From: Fuerstiella marisgermanici
Lineage (GTDB): Bacteria; Planctomycetota; Planctomycetia; Planctomycetales; Planctomycetaceae
Reading direction: 5' to 3'
Length of the DNA: 64,000 nucleotides
NCBI RefSeq assembly: GCF_001983935.1
Contig: NZ_CP017641.1
Coordinates: forward strand, 6,357,001-6,421,000
In this document: positions 36,796 to 45,598 of the stretch, one piece after another
Layout of the letters: the number at the start of each line of letters is the position of its first letter
Position numbering within the stretch: the first letter of the stretch is position 1
Position numbers and translations under genes: made by a program
Notes under the pieces: generated by a model
Told to the model about the DNA's origin: nothing
Databases searched by the model: none
Seen by the model: only the letters and a program-made list of their open reading frames with translations

Positions 36796-38586
36796 TTACG
36801 TGTCCGACTCGCGTTCCCGCACATCGAATTCCAGTTTCCACCGGCGGTTGCTCGCCTTGTTGACGCACCATAATTCCAGAACTCCGAGTTCCGTCACGCG
36901 GGATTGGAAATTGACGGGCACCCATGTTTCGTCCGAGTCATCGTCTTTCGGTAACTCGGCTTCCAGGTTGACGGTTTCCACCAGTTCGTCTTCGTCCCAC
37001 GACTGCAGCAGCGTGCCGGGTTCGTCGTTGGTACGGACGGTGGAACCGAAGAAACGGAACCGCGCGGGTTGACCGACGACGAGGCCGATCTCACCGGACG
37101 GCACGTCGCGTTCGGTGCCTTCTTCCATTCCCTGAGGCACCACGCAGAGGGCTCGCAGCGGACGCGGGGCGCCGGGGATGGCGAGGCCGGCGGATTCGAT
37201 GCCGACGTACCAACTGCGAGCTGACCCACCTCGAATGCGCAGCGAGCCGTTGGCTCGCGTCCAGCCGTAAAAGGCGGCTCCCAGCGCGACCGCGTTGTCG
37301 AGGTCATGGACGCCCGCCAGAAGTTGCGGCGGGTTATCGTCGTACCAGGTTCCAACCACGTTCATCAGCCGTTCGCGCAGCCGGTCGGCTCGAAAAACTC
37401 CGCCGTTAAACAGAAGGTAGGTCGGCTGGACGGATTCGCCTTCGCCGTGACGGCTGAGAAAATCGGCGATGTGCCGCGTAATGCCGGTGTCGGATTCGTA
37501 CGGCAGTCCGATTTCCTGGAAGCCCGTCATCATCTGCCGCTGCGGTTTGTCATGCAGACCGGCTTCTGGAAAGAAGCCGTCCATGAGTAGCTTGGCGGCG
37601 GCGTCTCGTTGAAGTTCCACGCTGACAGTGCCGCCGATGAGTTTGCTGCCGCGACCCAAAACGGAAACGGTATGAGTTTCCGGGCCGTCGTCCACGAACA
37701 AACTTTCCTTGGCGTTGCGACACGAATGCCACAGCGACACCGACTGCCACGGATCCAGTTTCACGCCCTGTTGTTCGAACTGTTGCGACGCGTGGTACGC
37801 CAGCGCGAGGTCCATGTTGTCACCGCCGACCAGCAAGTGATCTCCGACGGCGCGCCGGCGCAGTTCCAGGTCGCCGTCTTCGTCGACAATGTCGACCAAC
37901 GTCAGGTCCGTCGTGCCGCCGCCGACGTCGCAAACCAGAAGTGTTTCGCCGGCCGTGAGGGTGTCTCGCCAATTGTCGCCCATCTGCTGCAGCCATGCGT
38001 AAACGGCGGCCTGAGGTTCTTCCAGCAGCACCAGGCTTTCGGGCAGGCCCGCCTTGAATGCCGCGTCGCGCGTGAGTTCTCGCGCGGCCGGGTCGAAGCT
38101 GGCGGGCACGGTAAGGACGACCTGCTGATCGGCAATTGGTTCTTCGGGGTGAGCAGCGTCCCAGGCTTCGACCAGATGTTCGAGGTACCGCAGCGTCGCA
38201 TCGACGGGTGAGATCTGCGGATTTCCTTCCGGAGCCTGCCACGGCAGAATCCGCGACCGGCGATCAACTCCGCCATGACACAGCCAGCTCTTCGCGGCCC
38301 CGACCGTCCTGTCCGGGTTGTCCGCCGACTGCCGACGAGCGAACTCACCCACCGCGTAATCCTGCCCCGGACACCACGGCAGATCGCAGGTGCCGCTTTG
38401 AGCTTCCGCATCGGTGGCGAGGTACGTGAACGACGGGAGCGAATTTCGTGATTCAACCGTGCCGCGATCGACCAGCTGCGGAATGGGAAGAATTTCGGCC
38501 TGCGGTTTTTCTGCGTCCAGCCGAACAAATGAGACAACGCAGTTGGTGGTACCAAGGTCGACGCCGATGGCGTAGGTGGAGGACAT
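36796..38586 (-). CDS. Hsp70-family (DnaK-like) chaperone ATPase
   Basis: 596 residues. The actin-fold ATPase opens with A-I-G-V-D-L-G-T-T-N-C-V-V (phosphate-1) and has V-V-L-T-V-P-A-S-F-D, L-L-E-E-P-Q-A-A-V-Y-A-W, phosphate-2 L-V-C-D-V-G-G-G-T-T-D-L-T-L and G-G-D-N-M-D-L-A-L-A. The C-terminal third does not match the canonical DnaK substrate domain and lacks the helical lid, so this is one of the divergent Hsp70-like proteins seen in planctomycetes, not the housekeeping DnaK. It is monocistronic with no grpE or dnaJ nearby. Clients are unknown. Confidence 0.86.
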   Translation of the reverse strand: MSSTYAIGVDLGTTNCVVSFVRLDAEKPQAEILPIPQLVDRGTVESRNSLPSFTYLATDAEAQSGTCDLPWCPGQDYAVGEFARRQSADNPDRTVGAAKSWLCHGGVDRRSRILPWQAPEGNPQISPVDATLRYLEHLVEAWDAAHPEEPIADQQVVLTVPASFDPAARELTRDAAFKAGLPESLVLLEEPQAAVYAWLQQMGDNWRDTLTAGETLLVCDVGGGTTDLTLVDIVDEDGDLELRRRAVGDHLLVGGDNMDLALAYHASQQFEQQGVKLDPWQSVSLWHSCRNAKESLFVDDGPETHTVSVLGRGSKLIGGTVSVELQRDAAAKLLMDGFFPEAGLHDKPQRQMMTGFQEIGLPYESDTGITRHIADFLSRHGEGESVQPTYLLFNGGVFRADRLRERLMNVVGTWYDDNPPQLLAGVHDLDNAVALGAAFYGWTRANGSLRIRGGSARSWYVGIESAGLAIPGAPRPLRALCVVPQGMEEGTERDVPSGEIGLVVGQPARFRFFGSTVRTNDEPGTLLQSWDEDELVETVNLEAELPKDDDSDETWVPVNFQSRVTELGVLELWCVNKASNRRWKLEFDVRERESDT

Positions 38587-39026
38587 GTTGTGAAGTCAGT
38601 GATTCTTGATTGAAAAGTGATAGCTTGGGTCGGCGTGATTCAGCGTGAACAAACGCTGTTCAACGGATGAAATCTGTCGGTGTGGCAAACAATTCTCGAC
38701 GGACGCGGCCGCCTTCGAATTCTACCTGGCATTTCCCTCTGGCCACCCCGTCGAGCGGGCCATTCTATCCCGCTGAGTTATTGTTTACCAGGACGACACA
38801 GGGCAACTCTGTCAGGCGGATCGGGGTGCATCCGCTGGTTGGGGCAGAGCGAACTGCAGTGGGACTCGCCCGAGTTCCTGCGATTCGAACGCAGATCGGA
38901 ATTTCTGGCGAAATCCACGACATCTTTGTGAGCGGATGCACCTGCGGGTCGCTGATGCACCCGCGGGTCGCCAGGGAAGCAGGTCATTAGTTGCAGCGGG
39001 CCTGAATTCCGGTGACACTATCCGGC
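38587..39026. other. Divergent intergenic region with short repeats
   Basis: Upstream of Hsp70 (minus) and of the PSCyt gene (plus). It contains a hairpin CAGCGT-GAACAA-ACGCTG at 38641-38658, a 12-bp inverted pair GGTGCATCCGCT (38825-38836) / AGCGGATGCACC (38931-38942), and two tandem 19-mers at 38935-38972 differing at two positions. No gene was recognised. Confidence 0.5.
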
Positions 39027-42000
39027 ATGATTCAGACCTCATTCAACACGTGCGTCATTGTCGTCCTGACGCTGGCTGCGGCCTCGGCAGGCGAAGTTGA
39101 CTTTAGTCGCGATATTCGCCCGATTCTGTCGGACAAATGTTTCCTGTGCCACGGCCCAGCTGAAGACACTCGCGAAGCCGACTTGCGGTTGGATGTGCGC
39201 GACGCGGCGATCGAAGCCGGCGCGATTCAGCCCGGCGATGTCGCGAATAGTGAACTGCTAAACCGCGTGCATTCCAACGATGCTGATGTCGTCATGCCAC
39301 CACCTTCCGTCGAGAAGAAAATCTCACCGAAAGAAGCAGCGCTGCTGAAGCAGTGGATCGCTGAAGGTGCGGAATACAGCGAGCACTGGGCCTTCGTACC
39401 TCCGCAACGCCCGCCGCTGCCAGAAGGTTCGTCAGATGAGTTGCACGCAAACGCGATTGATGCTTTCGTCGCAGCAAGGCGAACGGAACAAGGCCTGTCA
39501 CCGAGCAAGCCAGCCGATCAAATCACCTTGATTCGCCGCGCGTACCTGGATCTGCTTGGCCTGCCGCCGTCGCCTCAGCAGGTGGATGCCTTCGTCGCGG
39601 ATAAACGGCCCGACGCTTATGAACGTCTGGTAGACGGCCTCCTGGAGTCGCCCCACTTTGGTGAACGCTGGGGCCGATGGTGGCTGGACGCGGCTCGATA
39701 CGCTGATTCGGACGGCTATGAAAAAGACAAACAACGCAGCGTGTGGTTCTATCGCGATTGGGTCATCAATGCGATGAACGACGACATGCCGTACCGCGAC
39801 TTCGTCATTCAGCAAATCGCGGGCGACCTGTTGCCGAACGCCGGTCAGTCGGAATTGGTGGCCACTGGCTTCCTGCGGAACTCGATGGTCAACGAAGAAG
39901 GCGGGGCCGATCCCGAACAGTTTCGCATCGAAGGCATGTTCGACCGCATGGACGCCGTGGGCAAAGCGATCTTGGGCATCACCACACAGTGTGCTCAGTG
40001 CCACACTCACAAGTACGATCCACTCAGCCATCGCGAATACTACCAGATGTTCGCCGCGCTGAATGACTTTCATGAAGCAACGGCCACCGCGTTTACGCCT
40101 GAACAGCAAGCCATGCGAGATGACGTGTTGAATCGCATCGCCAGGATCGAAGCGGACTTGAGGCAGCGAGTGCCGGACTGGCCTCCACAACTGGATGTAT
40201 GGTCATCCGAACAGGCGGCAAAGCTGGTGGAATGGCAGACGCTGGTCCCGACAGACATTCCGTACTCAGGCGAAAAATTTCGCGTGCTTCAGGACGGCTC
40301 CATCATCAGCGAAAGCTACGCTCCGACAAAAACCAACAACACATTCCGCCTGACAACGACAGCCGACAGGATCACAGCCTTCCGACTGGACGTGCTGACT
40401 CATCCCCAGCTTCCTCGCAACGGCCCGGGGCGTTCGATTTACGGCACCGGAGCCTTAACCGAATTCGAAGTTTCGATCGCGCCGGCCGACCAGCCGGAGA
40501 AGATTCGAAACATTAAATTTGTCGAAGCGTGGGCGGACGCGAATCCTGCGAAGTCGGATCTGCCAGCGGTCTACCACAACAAGGATCCGAAGACAGAAGA
40601 CCGAATCACAGGGCCGGTCGATTATGCGATTGACGGCGACCACAAGACAGCGTGGTCAACCGACATCGGACCCGGACGTCGCAATCAGGATCGGCACATT
40701 GTCTTCATTCCGGAAGAACCTATCGCTGAAGAAGGCGATGTGATCCTGTCGTTCACGCTGCGGCAACTGCATGGCGGCTGGAATTCGGACGACAACCAAA
40801 ACTATCTGCTGGGCCGCTACCGATTTTCTGTCACAGACAATGATGCTGTTTCAGAATCAAAACTGCCGTCTTCCGTGGAAGCGATTCTGCGATCTCCTGC
40901 CGGAACGCGCACCGCTGAGCAGCAAGCCGACTTGTTCCGCTACTGGCGGACAACCGTTCCCGAATTTTCTGACGCCAACCAGCAGATTGAAGAACTTTGG
41001 CAGCGGTATCCCGACAGCGATTCGCAACTGGTGGTGCGTGCGAAATTGAAGCCGAGAAAGACTCACATCTTCAAACGCGGCGATTTCCTGAGCCTCGGCG
41101 AAGAAGTGTCACCTGGCGTGCCTGAGTTCCTGAATCCGTTTCCACAATCGAATGAACCCGACCGGTTGAGGTTTGCCAGATGGCTGGTCGCCGATGACGC
41201 TCCAACAACTGCACGAGTCATCGTGAACCGCATCTGGCAGGCATACTTCGGCCAGGGCATCGTGGCGACGCCGGAGGACTTCGGTTTTCAATCGCCGCCA
41301 CCCACGCATCCCAGGTTAATCGACTGGCTAGCGGTCGAACTGATGGACAACAACTGGAGTCTGAAACACATTCACCGGCTGATCGCGACATCAGCAACGT
41401 ATCGGCAGGCTTCGTTCCTGACGCCGCAACTGCAGGAACGCGATCCCTACAACAAATGGCTGGCTCGTGGGCCGCGCTACCGAGTGAACGCAGAAGTCGT
41501 GCGGGATGTGGCCCTGACGGCCAGCGGTTTGCTGAACAAAGAAATCGGCGGCCCCAGTGTTTACCCACCCGCGCCGGAATTTCTGTTTCAGCCGCCAGCC
41601 AGCTACGGCCCCAAGCAGTGGCAGTTGTCTCCGAAAGCTGAACAGTACCGCCGCAGTCTATACGTACACAGCTACCGCAGTGTGCCGTACCCGGCATTGC
41701 AGGTTTTCGACGCCCCCAAAGGTGACGCGGCGTGCGTCCGCCGACAGCGCAGCAACACGCCACTGCAGGCACTCGTGATGTTGAATGAACCTCAGTTTGT
41801 GGAATGCGCACGAGCGATGGCTTCACGCGTATTGCAGGAAGGAGGCGACACGGACGACGAACGACTTCAATACGCTCACCGATTGTGCGTCAGTCGTGCG
41901 GCGACGCCGGAAGAACTAAAGGTGCTGGCAGGGCTACTCGATCAGCAACGCAATCGTATCGAAGCCGATGAGATCAATGTGGAAGTACTGATCGGCGCGT

Positions 42001-42110
42001 CGCCCGGTCTGTACAAGTTGTTCGCCGGTCATTCGGCCGACGAATTTGCCCTATGGATCGTCGTGTGCCGAGCCATTCTGAATGTCGACGAAACCATTAC
42101 CAAACAGTGA
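39027..42110 (+). CDS. Planctomycete cytochrome C protein (PSCyt1-DUF1549-DUF1553)
   Basis: 1027 residues from the ATG at 39027, just before a signal peptide (C-V-I-V-V-L-T-L-A-A-A-S-A). Domain order: PSCyt1 with haem motif C-F-L-C-H (about 35-40); DUF1549 (about 150-360) with I-R-R-A-Y-L-D-L-L-G-L-P-P, F-G-E-R-W-G-R-W-W-L-D and a second C-A-Q-C-H; and DUF1553 toward the C terminus (R-V-I-V-N-R-I-W-Q-A-Y-F-G-Q-G-I ... R-R-S-L-Y-V-H-S-Y-R-S). These large periplasmic proteins are planctomycete hallmarks, often next to sulfatases or DUF1501 genes; their reaction is not established. The downstream neighbour is a PL6-type lyase with a nearly abutting start, suggesting an operon for polysaccharide use. 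Confidence 0.92.
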   Translation: MIQTSFNTCVIVVLTLAAASAGEVDFSRDIRPILSDKCFLCHGPAEDTREADLRLDVRDAAIEAGAIQPGDVANSELLNRVHSNDADVVMPPPSVEKKISPKEAALLKQWIAEGAEYSEHWAFVPPQRPPLPEGSSDELHANAIDAFVAARRTEQGLSPSKPADQITLIRRAYLDLLGLPPSPQQVDAFVADKRPDAYERLVDGLLESPHFGERWGRWWLDAARYADSDGYEKDKQRSVWFYRDWVINAMNDDMPYRDFVIQQIAGDLLPNAGQSELVATGFLRNSMVNEEGGADPEQFRIEGMFDRMDAVGKAILGITTQCAQCHTHKYDPLSHREYYQMFAALNDFHEATATAFTPEQQAMRDDVLNRIARIEADLRQRVPDWPPQLDVWSSEQAAKLVEWQTLVPTDIPYSGEKFRVLQDGSIISESYAPTKTNNTFRLTTTADRITAFRLDVLTHPQLPRNGPGRSIYGTGALTEFEVSIAPADQPEKIRNIKFVEAWADANPAKSDLPAVYHNKDPKTEDRITGPVDYAIDGDHKTAWSTDIGPGRRNQDRHIVFIPEEPIAEEGDVILSFTLRQLHGGWNSDDNQNYLLGRYRFSVTDNDAVSESKLPSSVEAILRSPAGTRTAEQQADLFRYWRTTVPEFSDANQQIEELWQRYPDSDSQLVVRAKLKPRKTHIFKRGDFLSLGEEVSPGVPEFLNPFPQSNEPDRLRFARWLVADDAPTTARVIVNRIWQAYFGQGIVATPEDFGFQSPPPTHPRLIDWLAVELMDNNWSLKHIHRLIATSATYRQASFLTPQLQERDPYNKWLARGPRYRVNAEVVRDVALTASGLLNKEIGGPSVYPPAPEFLFQPPASYGPKQWQLSPKAEQYRRSLYVHSYRSVPYPALQVFDAPKGDAACVRRQRSNTPLQALVMLNEPQFVECARAMASRVLQEGGDTDDERLQYAHRLCVSRAATPEELKVLAGLLDQQRNRIEADEINVEVLIGASPGLYKLFAGHSADEFALWIVVCRAILNVDETITKQ

Positions 42111-42123
42111 GCAAAATACGTAC

Positions 42124-43599
42124 ATGGCCGATTTAAAACTCACCGCGCTTCTCATCAACACTTCGCTGCAGAAGTGTGTGAAGTCGGTTCTGCTGATTGC
42201 CGTTGCACTGTCGGCAACACTTTCGCTTGACGCCGCAGAGCATATTGTCACGCCGGACACCGATCTGAAGCCTGTGCTTAAGCAAGTGAAATCGGGTGAT
42301 TCGGTCGTGCTGCAAAATGGCACGTGGATTGATGCGGATCTGACGTTTGATGAACTGCCAGGCACGTCCAAAGCTCCCATTCACATTCGAGCTCAAACGC
42401 CAGGCAAAGTCATTCTGACGGGAGCAACCCAGTTTCGATTTTCTGGCAGCTACATCACCGTTTCCGGATTGCTGGTGCGCGACCCGACCGGCGTCAGCGA
42501 CGTGATACAGTTTCGAACTCACAGCGAACGTCATGCCCAGCACTGTCGCGTGACGGACTGTTCGATTGAAGAATCCCCCGACTCTCACGAAAAGAAGGAG
42601 TCACGCTGGATCTCCATCTATGGAACCAACAACCGAGTCGACCATTGCTACACTGCGGGAAAGAAGAACCGAGGCACAACGTTAGTTGTGTGGGTGACTG
42701 AGCAGCCAGGGAATCACCGCATTGACCACAACCACTTTGGGCCTCGCCCGAAGCTGGGCAGCAACGGCGGCGAAACGCTCCGCATCGGTACCAGCGACGT
42801 TTCAGAATTCGATTCGAAGACGACCGTCGAGAACAACTACTTTCATGCCTGTGACGGCGAAGCAGAAATCGTTTCCAACAAATCGTGCGACAACGTCTAC
42901 CGTCACAATACGTTCGATTCGTGCTCCGGTGCGCTGACACTGCGCCACGGGCATCGTTGTGTGGTCGACGGCAACGTTTTTTTCGGCCGCAAGCAGTCCG
43001 GCACTGGCGGAGTCCGCATCATTGGCGAATCGCACACCGTGACCAACAATTATTTCGAAGGCCTGCGTGGAGATTCGGAACGAGCGGCTTTGTGTCTGAT
43101 GAACGGAGTTCCCAATTCGCCGCTGCATGAATACGCGCCGGTGCGGAATGCGAAAGTCGCGCATAACACGTTTATTGACTGTAAAGTCTCCGTTGAAATT
43201 GGGGTCGGAGTCGGGAAAAAGCAGTCTGCGGTGCCAGACAAGTGCGAGTTCGCGCACAATGTGTTTGTGCCCGGTAAGTGGGAACTGTTTCGCGTCCATG
43301 CTGATCCAACTGGCTTGTCGTGGGTCGACAATCGTCTGCAGCCTAGAACTCGCAAAGACACGCCGTTCAGAGAATTCCGCGAAACAAAATTGTCGATGCA
43401 GCGCACAGACGATGGCCTGCTGCGGCCATCGGGAAGTGATTCGTTCAAAGCAGCTTTGGCGTCAATGGTGTCTCAGGACATCGACGGGTTTCCAAGACAA
43501 TCCAGCGTCATCTGCGGCTGCGACGACCCAACAACCAAGCATAAAACGTTAGCGAACGCGTCCAACACTGGTCCTTCGTGGCGGAAGCAAACACCATGA
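42124..43599 (+). CDS. Polysaccharide lyase family 6 (alginate lyase / chondroitinase B-like)
   Basis: About 491 residues from the ATG at 42124, 13 bases after the stop of the PSCyt gene; the frame also opens at 42082 inside that gene. A signal peptide is present (V-L-L-I-A-V-A-L-S-A-T-L-S-L-D-A-A). The body is a right-handed beta-helix. The PL6 signature is clear at about 255-300: V-S-N-K-S-C-D-N-V-Y-R-H-N-T-F ... G-A-L-T-L-R-H-G-H-R-C-V-V-D-G-N, containing the catalytic lysine and arginine. The family cleaves alginate or dermatan sulfate by beta-elimination; which one cannot be read. It acts in the periplasm or outside. Probable co-expression with the PSCyt protein. Confidence 0.88.
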   Translation: MADLKLTALLINTSLQKCVKSVLLIAVALSATLSLDAAEHIVTPDTDLKPVLKQVKSGDSVVLQNGTWIDADLTFDELPGTSKAPIHIRAQTPGKVILTGATQFRFSGSYITVSGLLVRDPTGVSDVIQFRTHSERHAQHCRVTDCSIEESPDSHEKKESRWISIYGTNNRVDHCYTAGKKNRGTTLVVWVTEQPGNHRIDHNHFGPRPKLGSNGGETLRIGTSDVSEFDSKTTVENNYFHACDGEAEIVSNKSCDNVYRHNTFDSCSGALTLRHGHRCVVDGNVFFGRKQSGTGGVRIIGESHTVTNNYFEGLRGDSERAALCLMNGVPNSPLHEYAPVRNAKVAHNTFIDCKVSVEIGVGVGKKQSAVPDKCEFAHNVFVPGKWELFRVHADPTGLSWVDNRLQPRTRKDTPFREFRETKLSMQRTDDGLLRPSGSDSFKAALASMVSQDIDGFPRQSSVICGCDDPTTKHKTLANASNTGPSWRKQTP

Positions 43600-43651
43600 A
43601 TCATCAACAGAAAAAAGCAGCAACGCAGTGAGCGATGAAGAACTCTACGCG

Positions 43652-44113
43652 ATGTGTATCTGGGTCGACGCTGATGCGTGCCCGGGTGCCATCAAGGATG
43701 TGCTGTACAAGACAGCCAAACGGATGGACATCGAAGTCGTGCTGGTGGCGAACCAACCAATGCACATTCCTCGTTCCGATTTAATCCACCTGATCACCGT
43801 GCCTCATGGCGCTGACGTAGCCGACGACAAGATCGTCGAAATGATGCAGGTCGGAGACATCGTGGTCACCAGCGACATTCCTCTGGCAGCGCGAGTCGTC
43901 GAGAAGTCCGGCATCGCCATTGGCCATCGCGGCGAAGTCTTCGACGACAATACAGTTCACAGTCGACTCGCCGCACGCAACATGATGGACCAGCTTAGGT
44001 CGGCGGGAGTCGAAACAAGCGGCCCAAGTCCGCTCGGGCAAAAGGACGTGCAGATCTTCGCGAATGCTCTGGACCGCACGCTGACGCAGTGCTTTCGGAA
44101 GGGCATACAATAG
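43652..44113 (+). CDS. YaiI/YqxD family protein (UPF0178, DUF188)
   Basis: About 153 residues. Opens with M-C-I-W-V-D-A-D-A-C-P-G-A-I-K-D, the family hallmark, and has G-A-D-V-A-D-D-K-I-V and V-T-S-D-I-P-L-A further on, with acidic residues placed as in PIN-like nuclease folds. I start at the ATG at 43652 because family members begin with this strand; the frame is open to 43628. The biochemical role of the family is unknown. It follows the lyase gene by about 50 bases and ends in a strong hairpin. Confidence 0.88.
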   Translation: MCIWVDADACPGAIKDVLYKTAKRMDIEVVLVANQPMHIPRSDLIHLITVPHGADVADDKIVEMMQVGDIVVTSDIPLAARVVEKSGIAIGHRGEVFDDNTVHSRLAARNMMDQLRSAGVETSGPSPLGQKDVQIFANALDRTLTQCFRKGIQ

Positions 44114-44143
44114 AAGCTCGGCGTTTTTAACACGCCGAGCTTC
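44113..44143. terminator. Bidirectional terminator hairpin
   Basis: A perfect 12-bp stem GAAGCTCGGCGT / ACGCCGAGCTTC with a 7-base loop begins at the last base of the yaiI stop and lies between two convergent genes. Loop and context suit termination in both directions, though no long T-tract follows. Confidence 0.75.
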
Positions 44144-44167
44144 CGGCCACTGTAGCGATCGAACACA

Positions 44168-44716
44168 TCAGATTTTGCCGTCCAGGCCCATCTGATAGTA
44201 CTTGTGAGTGATCTTGTCCTGATTCTCAAGCAGCCAGTCGATTGATGGCTCATTGTGCATGGCTTTGTGAATAGCCTGAGCCATCGCTTTGCGGTGAATG
44301 TCGAACAGCGCTTTGTGGTCGAGGTTGTCGTCTGTGATCACGCCGGGGTTCAGCCACACGCTGCAGATGATGCCCAAATCGTTGGCTTTTTCTTTCGGCA
44401 GGTCGCCCGCTCGCACAGCATCCAGAACACCGTTGGCAATGGCCGCCTGCACAGTGCCCATCAGGATGTTGGTGTACCGAGCATTCTTGACAGTAACTTT
44501 GCTAACACACAACGTCACCGGACGGACCTGTATATCGGTGTTCAAAATAGCAAACACCTTGGAATGCCCCATCGACTGGTCACCGGTTAGCGTGGCGAGT
44601 GCCGTGCCGACGGGACCATCCAATTCGCCAATGACAACTTCCGGCTCAGCGGCGGTGAAGGGCGGTCCGCCAGCAACAAGTGATTCGCCAGTGCGGAAAA
44701 TAATACGGTCAGACAT
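44168..44716 (-). CDS. Formaldehyde-activating enzyme (Fae)-like protein
   Basis: 182 residues resembling Fae over most of its length: V-V-I-G-E-L-D-G-P-V-G-T-A, R-P-V-T-L-C-V-S-K-V-T-V-K-N-A-R-Y, G-T-V-Q-A-A-I-A-N-G-V-L-D-A-V and A-N-D-L-G-I-I-C-S-V. Fae joins formaldehyde to tetrahydromethanopterin, and planctomycetes are known to have H4MPT-linked C1 genes. In my remembered alignment the catalytic histidine of Fae (in V-A-H-I-D-L-I-I-G) is replaced by Glu in A-E-P-E-V-V-I-G, so this may be a paralogue with another role. No other C1 gene lies in the window. It stands alone. Confidence 0.82.
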   Translation of the reverse strand: MSDRIIFRTGESLVAGGPPFTAAEPEVVIGELDGPVGTALATLTGDQSMGHSKVFAILNTDIQVRPVTLCVSKVTVKNARYTNILMGTVQAAIANGVLDAVRAGDLPKEKANDLGIICSVWLNPGVITDDNLDHKALFDIHRKAMAQAIHKAMHNEPSIDWLLENQDKITHKYYQMGLDGKI

Positions 44717-44826
44717 GGGGCAATTTTCTGTTGAGATTGAGAAGACAAAGTCGGCAGCACTCAGCGCTGTCGCTCGCAGCGAGGCAAGTTATCGAGACAC
44801 GCGCCTTATCGCAATTGCCTGAACAG

Positions 44827-45501
44827 TTAAGCATTCTGCAACGGCTTCGTCAGCAGAATTGCGTCACTGCCGAAGAATTCGAGCTTCGCGGTCCACTTTG
44901 CAGCCAGCCACGTAAAGGTTTCGCGTGAGAAGAAGCTGATGTGAGTCGGATCGTTCTTGTAGTGCCAGGTCGCAAACGCTTCCGCGTCCAGAGCGAGTTT
45001 CGTCATAAGGCCCAGTACTCCACCGGGTTTGACGCAACTCCACAAACGGTCCAATTCGGTTGCGGGATCTGCAATGTGTTCAACCACTTCGCTGGCTGTG
45101 GCGAAGTCATACGTGGTTTGCAGCACGGACGTGTCGTGAGCGTAAAACGGATCGTAGATCGACATCGCGTGGCCCGCCTCTTCAAACATCACGGACAATG
45201 TGGGTCCGGGCCCGGAGCCGAAATCGAGTCCCCTGCTGCTGGGCGGAAGGCGCTGGTTGACTGGTTCAAACAGGCGGCTCAGAAAGCCACGATAGGCCAT
45301 ATCAGCGGGCGAATTCTGGTGCAGATCGTAGTGCGACTTTTCTTCTTCCGGCGTGAGATGATATTCCGACGGCACTGAGATCAGCCAACATTCCGAGCAA
45401 CGCAGCCATGTTCGACGCTTGTCCTCGTAAAAGGGCAGGGTGGTCGCGTTTTGGCAGAGTGGGCATTCGTGCATCGTCATCATTGCTGGCAGTCGTTTCA
45501 T
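44827..45501 (-). CDS. SAM-dependent methyltransferase with zinc-ribbon N terminus
   Basis: About 224 residues from the ATG at 45501. An N-terminal ribbon (C-P-L-C ... L-R-C-S-E-C) could hold zinc. The Rossmann motif L-D-F-G-S-G-P-G-P-T-L and the later F-A-T-A-S-E-V-V-E-H-I and L-D-R-L-W-S-C-V-K-P-G-G-V-L-G-L-M-T are typical of class I methyltransferases (Methyltransf_23 type). The frame opens to 45639, but that would overlap the divergent DUF1501 gene; 45483 and 45474 are alternative starts. Substrate unknown. Confidence 0.85.
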   Translation of the reverse strand: MKRLPAMMTMHECPLCQNATTLPFYEDKRRTWLRCSECWLISVPSEYHLTPEEEKSHYDLHQNSPADMAYRGFLSRLFEPVNQRLPPSSRGLDFGSGPGPTLSVMFEEAGHAMSIYDPFYAHDTSVLQTTYDFATASEVVEHIADPATELDRLWSCVKPGGVLGLMTKLALDAEAFATWHYKNDPTHISFFSRETFTWLAAKWTAKLEFFGSDAILLTKPLQNA

Positions 45502-45598
45502 TTGCGGAAGCGCGTCGATATCATAGCGGGTGCTGTCAGACTTCGGCAAAGTGCGTTTCTCGTGACAGCTTTTACGCTCAACAAAAGCCAGCACCGAC

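Noticed and set aside
38641-38658. CAGCGT/ACGCTG hairpin as a fifth copy of the 104-bp repeat
   Set aside because: Only the first stem matches; the middle stem and conserved tail are absent.
39498-40190. Long minus-strand open frame inside the PSCyt gene
   Set aside because: Shadow frame produced by high GC content; the plus frame has conserved DUF1549 motifs throughout.
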